Below, piece after piece: positions 51,742 through 61,277 of a DNA stretch of 64,000 bases (the first letter of the stretch is position 1; every line of letters begins with the position of its first letter). Both the position numbers and the translations under genes were made by a program. Below the pieces are notes generated by a model that saw only the letters and a list, made by a program, of their open reading frames with translations, had not been told where the DNA came from and did not search any database. This DNA is from JAFGVL01 sp964546015. GTDB taxonomy: Bacteria > Bacteroidota > Bacteroidia > Bacteroidales > Paludibacteraceae. The stretch covers positions 62,001-126,000 of the forward strand of contig CAZJHO010000002.1 of the NCBI GenBank assembly GCA_964546015.1, given 5' to 3'.

Positions 51742-54700
51742 ATGGTTTTAAAAAAGCGTTTACTTTTTATTTTTTTCTTACTAATGCTGCAAATATCCTT
51801 ATCGGTACAGGCTCAATCCGCTATTTATCAGGATATAAAAAAAGCTCAACTTTGTTTTACACAACTGGACGAATCTTCCAATTTTCAAGATAATCTAAAT
51901 CATATCGATATTAGCCATTTACCCATTGGTACGCGCACAACTATCGGTAATATGGATGTTGCTATTGCTGTAAATAGTGCTGAATTTTTTCCGGATTATA
52001 CTTCTGTCGGGATTTTTGTGCGTGTTAAAATTCCTGAAAGTAAAAAAAGCTTGTTTTTTGGAGCCAAAGATGTTAAACTTTCTCACGACGGTGATATTAT
52101 CGGCCATACTAAAGCTGTGTTGTTAGGAGATGTTGAAATTCCTTTTACTGGCAATAGTTTAACCTTCAGGCTAAAAGGAAATTATGATGATAATGATGGT
52201 CAGTCGGACGATTTGACTTTTGTAGAAATAGATTGCAAGGGTTTTAAAAATATGCAGCTTGTTGCCGATGTAGAGATTTTTGAGTCGCTTTGTTGTCCTG
52301 TTGATAATTCGGGTAATGTGTTGGCAGGTGGAAAGGTATCGGCACGATTTCAAACGCAAGTAAGCTCATGGGGCGATATACTTGCGAAGGTTTCTTTGCC
52401 TCCTTTTATAATAAATGGATTGGATGGCTTTATTTGGAATGTAGAAGAAGCAAGTTTTGATTTTAGCGATACTCGCAATTCTCCTAGTTTTTCTATCCCG
52501 AAAGGTTACAATCAATATCTTATAACTGGTAATGAAAGCTTGTGGCGAGGTATTCATGTGCGTAAACTATCTGTTACATTACCCGAATATTTTGCTCGTA
52601 AAAGTAATCAACCCGTAAATTTTGAAGCCAATGACCTGCTGATTGATGATAATGGCATCAGTGGTGTATTCTGTGCCGAAACTACTATCTTGCCCCTGAC
52701 TGAAGGAAATGCTAACGGATGGTCTTTCTCTGTCGATTATTTTGGATTGACACTGATGGCAAATACTTTAGAAGAAGCCACTTTCAAGGGATTACTCGTC
52801 TTACCTACTTCTCAAGATTCATATTTACGGTATAATGGAATTATAGGTGCGAATAACAAATGTGCTTTGCAAGTAGAGCCTTTAGATACCCTTTCAATAG
52901 ATTTTTTGCAAGCTAAAGCTGAAATAGATCCTAATTCATATGTATTATTCACGCTGGAGAATAAAAAATTTAAACCGGAAGCAATGTTGCATGGACGAAT
53001 GGGAATTCGGATAGCGGATGAAACCGGAAACAAAACGCTAACCGAATTTAAAGGTGTAGAATTTCGCAGTCTCCACCTGAAAACAGAAAATCCATATTTA
53101 CAGGTAGAATATTTCGGCTATCAGGATGAAGTTAAGTTGATGAATTTCCCTCTTTCGGTAAGTAATATTTCCCTTACAACCGATGCTTCGGGTTTGGAAG
53201 CTACTATCGGTTTTGATGTCCAAATGAATTTGGGAGATGTGTTTGCCGGAGGAACTCGCTTATCCATTGTCGGCAAAATGGATAATGGAGATCTGCAACG
53301 ATGGCAATATAAACGAATGGATATAGCTCAAATAGAAGTTAATGCCACCATTGCTGATATTTTTAAAATAGAAGGAAACTTAAATGTACTGAACAATGAC
53401 CCTATTTATGGCGATGGATTCGGTGGTGATATGAAAATTACATTCAATAAAGTATTAAACGGATTAAATGTAAATGCTCGTGGTATGTTTGGTTGCAGCA
53501 CTTTTAAATACTGGTTTATAGATGGTATTGCTACTATACCGGGCGTTGGAATTCCTGTCTATCCTAGTTTCTTTTTAAATGGATTTGGTGGTGGACTTAC
53601 TTATAAAATGAAGCCTGTAGGTATTGATTATACAAACGGGGATGTATTATCATCAACTTCGATGGTATATGTTCCGGATGAGAGTATGTCGTTGGGAATT
53701 AAAGCTTCGACGGCATTTTTTGTTGCAGAAAGAAATGTGGTGCAAGGAGAGGCTTCATTCGATTTGGCATTTAATAAAAATGGAGGTTTGTCGTATGCCG
53801 GATTTTATGGATATGCCAAGTTTGCAGGAAATATTCCCGGAATGGATGATTTTCAAAAAAATATGAGTGCTAAGTATGCCGAAATAATCGAGAAAGAACA
53901 ATCTTTTGGAAATAAAGACAAACTAATTTCATTGAAACAATATCAACCCAATGAAGTATCCAAAGCCTTAGGTTACGAAAATAAAGTAAAAGGTAAAGAT
54001 GGTTTTATGGCAAATCTCGGTATGCAGTTTAACTTCTCCGAATCATCATTCCATTCTACTTTCGAGTTGTATGTGAATGTGTTGGGTGGAGTTATTCTAG
54101 GTGTTGGTAACGAGAATAAAGCTGGATATGCGGTTATGCATATAGACCCGCAACAATGGTATTTACATATGGGAACTCCGACTGACCGTATCGGATTACG
54201 AATGGGCATAGGTAATATTTTAAATATAGAAACAGGCTCTTATCTGATGGTTGGTACAAATATTCCGGCTGCACCCGGAATTCCACCGCAAGTGGCATCT
54301 ATTCTTGGTTATCAGCCATCCAATATTGATTATATGAATAGTCTGAATTCATTGGATCAAGGAAAAGGATTTGCATTTGGCTCCAGCTTTCGCGTTAATA
54401 CAGGCGATCTAACTTTCTTGATACTCTATGCAAACTATGATTTAGGCATGGGCTTCGATGTGATGCTTAAAGACTATTTGGATGCACAGTGTAAAGGTCG
54501 GTCGGGTGCAATTGGAATGGACGGATGGTATGCCAACGGACAAGCTTATGCTTATATGCACGGCGAGTTAGGGGTGAAAGTAAACCTTTGGTTTATGAAA
54601 GCCAGGCTTCCTATTATCAGTGCGGATGTGGCTGCACTGATGCAAGCAATGCTACCGAATCCGACTTCATTTAAAACATATTTAACCGCGAGAGCTAATC

Positions 54701-56211
54701 TGTTGGGTGGTTTGGTAAAAGTAAACTGTCGTTTTAAAATTTCGGTAGGTGAAGAATGCGAATTGGTTTTGCCGGGCGGTAGTCCGTTAAATATGGCAAT
54801 GATTAGTGATTTATCGCCTACGGATAAATCAACAGAAGTTAGCGTGTTTACAGCACCTCAGGCTAGCTTTAATATGGCTGTAGGAAAAGCATTCGATGTG
54901 CAGGATGATAGTGGAGAAAGGACATTCCGCATACAATTAAAAGATTTTGTGTTGAGCGATGGCAGCAATGTTATAGGCGAATTAAAATGGAATCCGTCTA
55001 AAGATGCCGTATCATTCTACTCTCACGAAGTGCTTCCTCCACGAAGAAATATTACAGCAACTATCAGAGTAGTCTTCGAAGAACTTCGAAACGGAGTGTG
55101 GAATCCTGTTTACACCGAAGGAAAAGAGGCTGTAGAAAGTAAAACCATATCCTTCGTTACTGCGGACGCACCTAAAGATATTCCGCTTCAGAACATAGAA
55201 TATTGTTACCCGGTTGTCGGTCAAAAATATTATCTGCATAGTGAGAGTACTCAAGGATATGTACAATTGCGTTTCGGTCAGACTTATCTTTTCCCCGAAG
55301 ATATGAAGAATCAGATAATATATGAAGACAGTAACGGCAAAAAGCAAAATATAGATTTCCGTTACGACTCTTCCAATAAATGGATAGCCTATACAGTGCC
55401 GAATGTAAATAATACAACCGCATATAAAATAAGTGTGGTTTCATTAAATAAAAATGAGCAAATAAATACAGTTCAAACAGTAAAGACACAAAGCTTATTA
55501 AACGATAGCGAAGAAGGAAATATTGATATTACAAATAAGCAAGCCGTTGCCGAAATACGAACCGATGTCGGTAAAGTACTCTTGTGGTATAGTTTCTCTA
55601 CAAGTGCTTATAACACATTCAGGAATAAAATAAATAACATTCAAAAAACAGTACCTGTGTATATGATAATCACATCGGATGTAGCGATGTTCAAATACGA
55701 AACGAAAGATATGGAGCCGTTTGATTTAGCGGAACTGACAGGAGTGGAGCAAACGGCAAATAAACCATTGATAGATGTGCGCGCAACATTGGATGAGGAT
55801 TATTACAATAAAAAAATATATCCGCTCATATATCATGCTTATCCATTGTTGGACAGGTTCACCGTAAGTCGCGATGACGCGCAAGAAATAGGAGTTCCTC
55901 CTGCAAAAGCTCTGCCTGTTGTTGGTGCGTATTTAGATAAAATAATGTATGACGATTACACTGGTTTAGTGAAAACCATATTCCCTTATTACTATAATTT
56001 GCCACAGTATTATAAAAATGATTTTGTCGATTTGCAAGGTCAAATAATAAATAATTATGCGGGAACTACCAATGATATATACCGTCGTTTTCTGATGGGA
56101 CAATTCCCGCGTATAGATTCGGGCAATTATAGAATCAACTTGCAATATGTTATGCCGGACGGAACAAACGGAAGCAATGCGATTTTTGATTATTACAATT
56201 TTATCCGATAA
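51742..56211 (+). CDS. Very large secreted protein of unknown function
   Basis: Exported protein of 1489 residues; I do not recognise a named family. A signal peptide (LLFIFFLLMLQISLSVQAQ) is followed by long beta-rich sequence with few cysteines. Several stretches look like repeated amphipathic strands with Gly/Asp turns (about 60-760), including DVEIPFTGNSLTFRLKGNYDD and GDGFGGDMKITFNKVLNGLN. About 780-1040 is richer in Gly/Met/aromatic residues (LHMGTPTDRIGLRMGIGN; GRSGAIGMDGWYANGQAYAYMHGELGV), as in surface or barrel-like domains. About 1075-1190 contains a module resembling an Ig-like fold (SDLSPTDKSTEVSVFTAPQASFNM). No T9SS sorting domain is seen at the C-terminus. The next gene is a TANFOR-type protein 16 bp later; they probably work together at the envelope. 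Function is unknown. Confidence 0.7.
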   Translation: MVLKKRLLFIFFLLMLQISLSVQAQSAIYQDIKKAQLCFTQLDESSNFQDNLNHIDISHLPIGTRTTIGNMDVAIAVNSAEFFPDYTSVGIFVRVKIPESKKSLFFGAKDVKLSHDGDIIGHTKAVLLGDVEIPFTGNSLTFRLKGNYDDNDGQSDDLTFVEIDCKGFKNMQLVADVEIFESLCCPVDNSGNVLAGGKVSARFQTQVSSWGDILAKVSLPPFIINGLDGFIWNVEEASFDFSDTRNSPSFSIPKGYNQYLITGNESLWRGIHVRKLSVTLPEYFARKSNQPVNFEANDLLIDDNGISGVFCAETTILPLTEGNANGWSFSVDYFGLTLMANTLEEATFKGLLVLPTSQDSYLRYNGIIGANNKCALQVEPLDTLSIDFLQAKAEIDPNSYVLFTLENKKFKPEAMLHGRMGIRIADETGNKTLTEFKGVEFRSLHLKTENPYLQVEYFGYQDEVKLMNFPLSVSNISLTTDASGLEATIGFDVQMNLGDVFAGGTRLSIVGKMDNGDLQRWQYKRMDIAQIEVNATIADIFKIEGNLNVLNNDPIYGDGFGGDMKITFNKVLNGLNVNARGMFGCSTFKYWFIDGIATIPGVGIPVYPSFFLNGFGGGLTYKMKPVGIDYTNGDVLSSTSMVYVPDESMSLGIKASTAFFVAERNVVQGEASFDLAFNKNGGLSYAGFYGYAKFAGNIPGMDDFQKNMSAKYAEIIEKEQSFGNKDKLISLKQYQPNEVSKALGYENKVKGKDGFMANLGMQFNFSESSFHSTFELYVNVLGGVILGVGNENKAGYAVMHIDPQQWYLHMGTPTDRIGLRMGIGNILNIETGSYLMVGTNIPAAPGIPPQVASILGYQPSNIDYMNSLNSLDQGKGFAFGSSFRVNTGDLTFLILYANYDLGMGFDVMLKDYLDAQCKGRSGAIGMDGWYANGQAYAYMHGELGVKVNLWFMKARLPIISADVAALMQAMLPNPTSFKTYLTARANLLGGLVKVNCRFKISVGEECELVLPGGSPLNMAMISDLSPTDKSTEVSVFTAPQASFNMAVGKAFDVQDDSGERTFRIQLKDFVLSDGSNVIGELKWNPSKDAVSFYSHEVLPPRRNITATIRVVFEELRNGVWNPVYTEGKEAVESKTISFVTADAPKDIPLQNIEYCYPVVGQKYYLHSESTQGYVQLRFGQTYLFPEDMKNQIIYEDSNGKKQNIDFRYDSSNKWIAYTVPNVNNTTAYKISVVSLNKNEQINTVQTVKTQSLLNDSEEGNIDITNKQAVAEIRTDVGKVLLWYSFSTSAYNTFRNKINNIQKTVPVYMIITSDVAMFKYETKDMEPFDLAELTGVEQTANKPLIDVRATLDEDYYNKKIYPLIYHAYPLLDRFTVSRDDAQEIGVPPAKALPVVGAYLDKIMYDDYTGLVKTIFPYYYNLPQYYKNDFVDLQGQIINNYAGTTNDIYRRFLMGQFPRIDSGNYRINLQYVMPDGTNGSNAIFDYYNFIR

Positions 56212-56227
56212 AAAGTTAAGAGGTTAT

Positions 56228-56968
56228 ATGCAACAAATTAAAATCATAATAGTCTTTTTATTTATTACTCTTATTGCTAATGCGCAGACATATCCGGTAC
56301 AGGTTAATGTTTATGCACTGCCTCCTTATAGCAAGTTTTTGAGTGATTATTATACTTCCTCGCGAGAAAAGTTGGTAGTATCATTGCTTAACCGCGACCA
56401 ACAACGACCTAACCTCGAAGTGCAATTACAAATGACTGTTACGGCTGCGAACGGACTTAAAATACAATCTCGTCCGGAGATCAATTATCCTACCATTACG
56501 CTGACCGAAGGAGTTATGGCGCGTCTTACACAAAATGATTTGGAACCATATCTTTTACCTAAAAATATTACAACGCAAGGATATCTTGATCAGGGAAAAT
56601 TGCCCGATGGATTAGTTGAATTTACTTTTCAGGCGATAGAAAAATACACACGAAAACCGCTTTCGCTTCCGGGAACAGCTCGTGTATGGTTGGCGACTGA
56701 AAAACCGCCTATTCTGAATCTGCCGTTTAATAATGAATTTATTGCATTTAAAGAACCATTGAATATAAAATTTCAGTGGATGCCGCAACATAAGAATTTG
56801 TCACAGGTAGAATATGATTTTGAGTTGAGAGAGATACCAACATCGGCGGCTGTACCTCAATCTGTTTATCCATATTCACCGGTTATTTATCAAGAACGCT
56901 TATTGTACACCAATTTGTTGTACGGCGTAATGATGCCTCCGTTGGAAGCCAATAAAACATACACCTAA
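56228..56968 (+). pseudogene. TANFOR-domain protein, apparently truncated
   Basis: Exported protein of 246 residues from the ATG at 56228, with a signal peptide (IKIIIVFLFITLIANAQ). The N-terminal part (YPVQVNVYALPPYSKFLSDYYTS...LVVSLLNRD) matches the TANFOR domain described from Tannerella surface proteins; family members known to me are usually several times longer, with Fn3 domains after it. The frame ends abruptly after PPLEANKTYT, where an Fn3 strand would normally continue with W-x-V. What follows (56969-57550) is non-coding-looking sequence and then phage remnants, so the gene was probably cut by an insertion or deletion. A naturally short member cannot be excluded. Confidence 0.6.
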
Positions 56969-57556
56969 TTATGTTAAATATCCACACCACCCAATCCCCC
57001 GACCACCCACCCCTTAAACAGTTGTATTTTTTGTTTTATTTGGGTTACCACGCAGGTTTTGAATTTGCCAAATATCCAAATTGCCAAAATGGCAATATGA
57101 CAATTTCACTTTTCTTAAATTCCCCATTTCCTCAATATCCTCTATTTTCCGAATGGCTTTTTGGGAAAAATTGTTTTATTATTCTCTCAAAAAATGATTA
57201 TGCAAAAATAGCCATTCCGCTTCCCGTCAGTAAAGGTTAAGCACTGCAGGTTTTCGCCAAAATCTCCACACCGCCGTTACTCTTTGGGTAGTATTTTGCT
57301 GAAAAACCTTGACAGCTACCGCTTCATTAGCAACATAGAAAAGCATATCCTTTTTTTCTTCTTCTCTTTTGGGTGAAAAAATAATTGTTGTTTTTTCTGT
57401 GATATAAAGCAAGTTAAGGCAACCAAAAGCACACGCCGCCAATACTTCAAATGCTCAATCTCGGACAATTATTTTTGTTTTCGGATAAGGTTAAGGCAAT
57501 ACCAACCGGCACAATACTGATGTTTTTCAAGGCGAAATCAAAGCAAAGATAACAGT
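56969..57556. other. Degenerate spacer after the truncated TANFOR gene
   Basis: About 590 bp without a credible gene. Short open frames on both strands have low-complexity, family-free translations. It begins with CCCACC-rich sequence unlike its surroundings. This looks like decayed accessory DNA leading into the phage remnant. Confidence 0.55.
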
Positions 57557-57872
57557 TTCAAAACCTTTTCTACAATGGCTTATGGCTACCGTGCCGCCTT
57601 TGTAACATTGGCAATCTATCTTTCGAGAAGTTGGAACACAATCGAAAAAATTATTTCAAGGTGGGCACCATCTTCCGAGAACAACACGGATAACTACATT
57701 AAAAATGTTGAAAAATACTCAGGAGTTCCACGCAACAAAGAATTAACCGTCGCCGATGGTGCGCTACATTATGATTGTCGCCACAATGAGTTTCGTAGAA
57801 AACGGACAGAATGCCTGTATTTCAGCAGTTAAGGCAGAATTTAATCTTCAATCAAAAATCAAAATGCAATGA
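57557..57872 (+). pseudogene. Remnant of a phage P5-like structural/lysis protein
   Basis: The frame gives FKTFSTMAYGYRAAFVTLAIYLSR followed by NTIEKIISRWAPSSENNTDNYIKNV, the signature of phage-borne structural protein P5-like proteins found in Bacteroidetes prophages. After about 57755 the homology continues in another frame (MSFVENGQNACISAVKAEF), so there is a frameshift. The shifted frame stops at TGA 57870-57872, overlapping the next ATG by 4 bp. The N-terminal half is not recognisable, so the gene is both truncated and broken. Confidence 0.65.
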
Positions 57873-58261
57873 AAAAGATACTTATTTTCGCAGTAGTAGC
57901 AACTTCGTTGTATTCCTGCAATTCAATTCGTTATGTTCCTGTCGAAACCGTAAAAACAGAATATCGGGACAATTTTGTTCGTGATTCGATTTACCGTTAT
58001 GATTCTATTTTTGTCAAACAGACCGCCGACACCGTATTTTTTGAGCGATACAAATACTTATATCGGGATAAGGTAGTAAAGGATTCCGTTTTTGTTCAGG
58101 ATACAATCCACATACCTTATCCGGTAGAAGTAATCAAAGAAGTAAAAAAGCCATTGTCGAGTTGGCAGAATTTCCAAGTGTGGAGTGGGCGTATTGCCCT
58201 TGTAATTTTATTGTTTCTTATCGTTTACTTCGTGATGAAATTGAAAAAACGATTTTTTTAA
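57869..58261 (+). CDS. Phage-type spanin-like lipoprotein with C-terminal membrane anchor
   Basis: Small protein of 130 residues. Its N-terminus is a lipoprotein signal (ILIFAVVATSLYSC, lipobox L-Y-S-C). The middle is charged and beta/coil-like with repeated YRDxxVRDSIYRYDSIFV words. The C-terminus has one membrane segment (about 108-125, IALVILLFLIVYFVM) and a basic cytoplasmic tail (KLKKRFF). A lipid anchor at one end and a membrane segment at the other is the layout of a unimolecular spanin, which fuses inner and outer membranes at the last step of phage lysis. It overlaps the P5-like remnant by 4 bp, as in a lysis cassette. The reading frame is intact. The spanin role is inferred from topology and context. 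Confidence 0.6.
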   Translation: MKKILIFAVVATSLYSCNSIRYVPVETVKTEYRDNFVRDSIYRYDSIFVKQTADTVFFERYKYLYRDKVVKDSVFVQDTIHIPYPVEVIKEVKKPLSSWQNFQVWSGRIALVILLFLIVYFVMKLKKRFF

Positions 58262-58278
58262 TGCTACTTTTTACAAAG

Positions 58279-58304
58279 AATCCCGCTAAATGCGGGATTT
58301 TTTG
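58279..58304 (+). terminator. Terminator after the spanin-like gene
   Basis: Perfect 8-bp stem AATCCCGC (58279-58286) and GCGGGATT (58292-58299), loop TAAAT, then a T-run, 18 bp past the stop codon. Confidence 0.85.
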
Positions 58305-58341
58305 TGTTTAAACCTATTGTTTTTTATCCTCAAAAATTAAT

Positions 58342-58369
58342 TATCTTTGTAAGTAAATAATATTTACTT
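58342..58369 (+). promoter_or_regulatory. Orphan -7 box with adjacent palindrome
   Basis: TATCTTTG (58342-58349) is followed at once by a perfect inverted repeat AAGTAAAT-AAT-ATTTACTT (58351-58369), which looks like an operator at the start point. No gene follows on this strand, so the promoter is an orphan or the remnant of lost phage DNA. Confidence 0.4.
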
Positions 58370-58478
58370 TTTGTTACTTATTGATAATTAGGCGTTTAAT
58401 ATACCGTATTTATACCACGAATTCCGTAAATAATTGAAAATAAATATATTAAGAATACTTGCTCAAACAATAATCTTT

Positions 58479-61226
58479 TTATTTTGCTATGATTTTGTTT
58501 ATTAACCTATAAATTTCACCTATAATTAAGACAAAAGATGTTGTCCCAATTATTATACACCAATCTGCGATTGATATTGGAACTACATTAAACATTTTAC
58601 CCCCAAAGGTAATAATTAGGTATTGTCCGAGCAGGATTATAAATGCCACCAAACCAAATCCTTTAATAGTGTCTTTTAATCCATAAAAGGCACTTTTCCC
58701 TGTATTAAATGCTTTTGCATTAAACATGTTCCAAAATTGAAGCATCACAAAAATGGTAAAAAACAAAGACAATTCGTAGGGAGACAACCCATTTTCTACT
58801 TTGCTAAAATTAAAATAGTTGGCGAAGAAATCATTGAAGGAAAACTCAGTCAGGCTATTTAGTTTAACATGTTTAAAGTACTGGATAAGTCCGAATAATA
58901 AAAATACGAAAGATAAGCCTACTCCGATAATTGATTTAGCCATCTTTTTTGATATAATATGATCTTCATTATTGCGTGGTTTGTCATTCATTACTTTTTC
59001 GCTTGGGGGTAAAGAAGCTAAAGCTAAAGCGGCAAAAGTATCCATAATAAGATTTACCCAAAGCATTTGAGTTACTGTCAGAGGGGATTCTGTCCCTAAA
59101 AAGGCTCCTATCAAAACGATTAAACATGCAGCGACATTTATAGTTATTTGAAACAATATAAATCTTTGGATATTTTGATACAACGATCGTCCCCACATAA
59201 CAGCACGAGTAATACTGTTAAATGAATTGTCCAGAATGGTAATCGCACTTGCTTCTTTGGCTACCTGTGTTCCATCTCCCATCGAAAGACCGACTTGGGC
59301 TGCATTAAGCGCAGGGGCATCGTTTGTTCCATCACCTGTTACAGCAACTATTTGTCCTTTTTCTTGCAAAGCTTCAACCAGTCGTTTTTTGTCTATTGGA
59401 CGAGCTCTTGAGATAATTTTTAAATCAAGAACCCTTTCTTGTAATTGAGCATCTGTTAATTCTGATAATTCGCTCCCTGTAATGTGATTTTGTTCGGTAT
59501 CATTATTAGTCCATAAGCCTATTTGACGACCAATTTCTTTTGCTGTTCCGGAAGTGTCTCCCGTTACAATCTTTACATTGATACCTGCATTGATACAGTT
59601 TTTCACAGCAGCAAACACATCTTTACGAACAGGATCGGATATGGCAACTATTCCAATAAATATTAAATCCGTATTAGCCAGTTTTCCGTCCTGAAAATAA
59701 CAACACTTTTCATTTTCTATAATTTGATAAGCAAAACCAAGTGTGCGCATGGCTTGATTTTGATAGTCTTGAAGTTGTTGTTCAAACGCAGGCTTAAGTT
59801 CATTTCTCGGGATCATTTTGTCTGAGCATCGAACTTGTTTTGAAAGGTCAAAAACAATTTCAGGAGCTCCTTTTACATATAGTATTTTCTTCTTCAAAGA
59901 TGGCGATTGTACAATTGTTGCCATGTATTTTCTTTCTGTAGAAAATGTTAGTTGTTCCACTACCACTGTATTTGTTCTAATATCAAGATAATTGACATGC
60001 TGATTGTGTAACCAAAGTAATAATGCCGCTTCGGTAGGATTTCCAAGGCTTTTAATCTTTGTTTTATCGGAGTAATCTAAATAGGCTGTAGAATTTGCCG
60101 ATATGTTTTCTTTGATGAGCGAGCTTATTTCATCTTCTTTTAGTGTCTGATTTTCCAATGCATAAAAATTGGACTTATACACTTGCATTTGATTTTGAGT
60201 CAATGTGCCTGTTTTATCTGTACAAATGACTGTTGCTGCCCCCATAGTTTCGCAGGCATGCATTTGTCGCACAAGGTTATTGGTGGATAACATCCTTCTC
60301 ATGCTTAAAGCTAAACTTAAGGTAACGCTCATTGGAAGTCCTTCCGGAACAGCTACAACTATAACCGTTACGGCAATCATTATTGTATTTAAAATGTATC
60401 CGCCGGCAGCTACCCATTCTATAGGAGTATTTCCCGTAAAATAAAAAATAAGGCGTGCCGAAATGATTACCCCTGCAATAATATAACTTGTCTTTGTAAT
60501 TAAATCAGCTAACTTATCAAGCTGTATTCGTAAAGGAGTTTTTATTTCTGTATTTATTTGAGAGCCTTCATATACTTTTCCGTATTCGGTGTTATCGCCA
60601 ACACTTGTGACTTCATAAATTCCATGTCCGTCAACAACTGTAGTTCCTTTGTATAATTGGTTAGAGGGATAAGTAGCTTCTTTGTCAAAATTTTCCGGTA
60701 TAATTGTTTTTTTTATTACGGGTTCTCCTGTAAGGGTTGATTCGTTTAATTGTAATGCAACCGATTCCAATAAAATGCCGTCTGCAGGAACTTCATCGCC
60801 CGTGTTGACAAGTACAATGTCGCCAACAACAATATCTTTTTTAGGGATTTCGCAGATATTTTCGGAACGAATAACTTTTATCAAGGTTTCATCATTAACC
60901 TGATTGAGCATTTCGAATTTTTTATTGGCATTAAGTTCAAAGGAAAAACCAACAACAGTTGCTAATAAAATGGCAATCAAAATACCTGCCGGCTCAAGGA
61001 AGATATGCCAACTTTCGCCTTCTCCCCAGAATTGATAGCAAGAAACCATGAACGAAGCAAATAATGCTATCAGAAGAATAAAAATAATCGGATCTTCAAA
61101 TTTTTTTAGGAACAGTTTCCATAATGGTTTTTTGGGGGGTGGTGTGAGAATATTTTCACCATATTGTTTTCTGCTTTTCAGCACTTGTTCTTTGCTTAAC
61201 CCTGTGTAATATTTTTTGTGCTCCAT
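58479..61226 (-). CDS. Calcium-translocating P-type ATPase, PMCA type
   Basis: Membrane pump of 915 residues that exports Ca2+ using ATP. The actuator domain has VVGDIVLVNTGDEVPADGILLE and LNESTLTGEP. The membrane motif is VAVPEGLPMSVTLSLALSMRRML (TM4 ion site). The phosphorylated Asp lies in ICTDKTGTLTQNQMQVYK. The nucleotide domain includes KGAPEIV. The hinge is VAVTGDGTNDAPALNAAQVGLSMG, and TM5-TM6 carry NVAACLIVLIGAF and MLWVNLIMDTFAALALA. No autoinhibitory calmodulin tail is present. It follows mnmE by 51 bp on the same strand. Specificity for Ca2+ rather than another cation is inferred from family fit. Confidence 0.92.
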   Translation of the reverse strand: MEHKKYYTGLSKEQVLKSRKQYGENILTPPPKKPLWKLFLKKFEDPIIFILLIALFASFMVSCYQFWGEGESWHIFLEPAGILIAILLATVVGFSFELNANKKFEMLNQVNDETLIKVIRSENICEIPKKDIVVGDIVLVNTGDEVPADGILLESVALQLNESTLTGEPVIKKTIIPENFDKEATYPSNQLYKGTTVVDGHGIYEVTSVGDNTEYGKVYEGSQINTEIKTPLRIQLDKLADLITKTSYIIAGVIISARLIFYFTGNTPIEWVAAGGYILNTIMIAVTVIVVAVPEGLPMSVTLSLALSMRRMLSTNNLVRQMHACETMGAATVICTDKTGTLTQNQMQVYKSNFYALENQTLKEDEISSLIKENISANSTAYLDYSDKTKIKSLGNPTEAALLLWLHNQHVNYLDIRTNTVVVEQLTFSTERKYMATIVQSPSLKKKILYVKGAPEIVFDLSKQVRCSDKMIPRNELKPAFEQQLQDYQNQAMRTLGFAYQIIENEKCCYFQDGKLANTDLIFIGIVAISDPVRKDVFAAVKNCINAGINVKIVTGDTSGTAKEIGRQIGLWTNNDTEQNHITGSELSELTDAQLQERVLDLKIISRARPIDKKRLVEALQEKGQIVAVTGDGTNDAPALNAAQVGLSMGDGTQVAKEASAITILDNSFNSITRAVMWGRSLYQNIQRFILFQITINVAACLIVLIGAFLGTESPLTVTQMLWVNLIMDTFAALALASLPPSEKVMNDKPRNNEDHIISKKMAKSIIGVGLSFVFLLFGLIQYFKHVKLNSLTEFSFNDFFANYFNFSKVENGLSPYELSLFFTIFVMLQFWNMFNAKAFNTGKSAFYGLKDTIKGFGLVAFIILLGQYLIITFGGKMFNVVPISIADWCIIIGTTSFVLIIGEIYRLINKIIAK

Positions 61227-61277
61227 GCTTTTTTATTTTTCTGACTTTCTTAATGTATCCATAAAATTTTATTAAAA

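Noticed and set aside
56971..57240. Open frame of 89 codons after the truncated TANFOR gene
   Set aside because: The protein has no signal, no domain and odd composition; it lies in degenerate spacer DNA.
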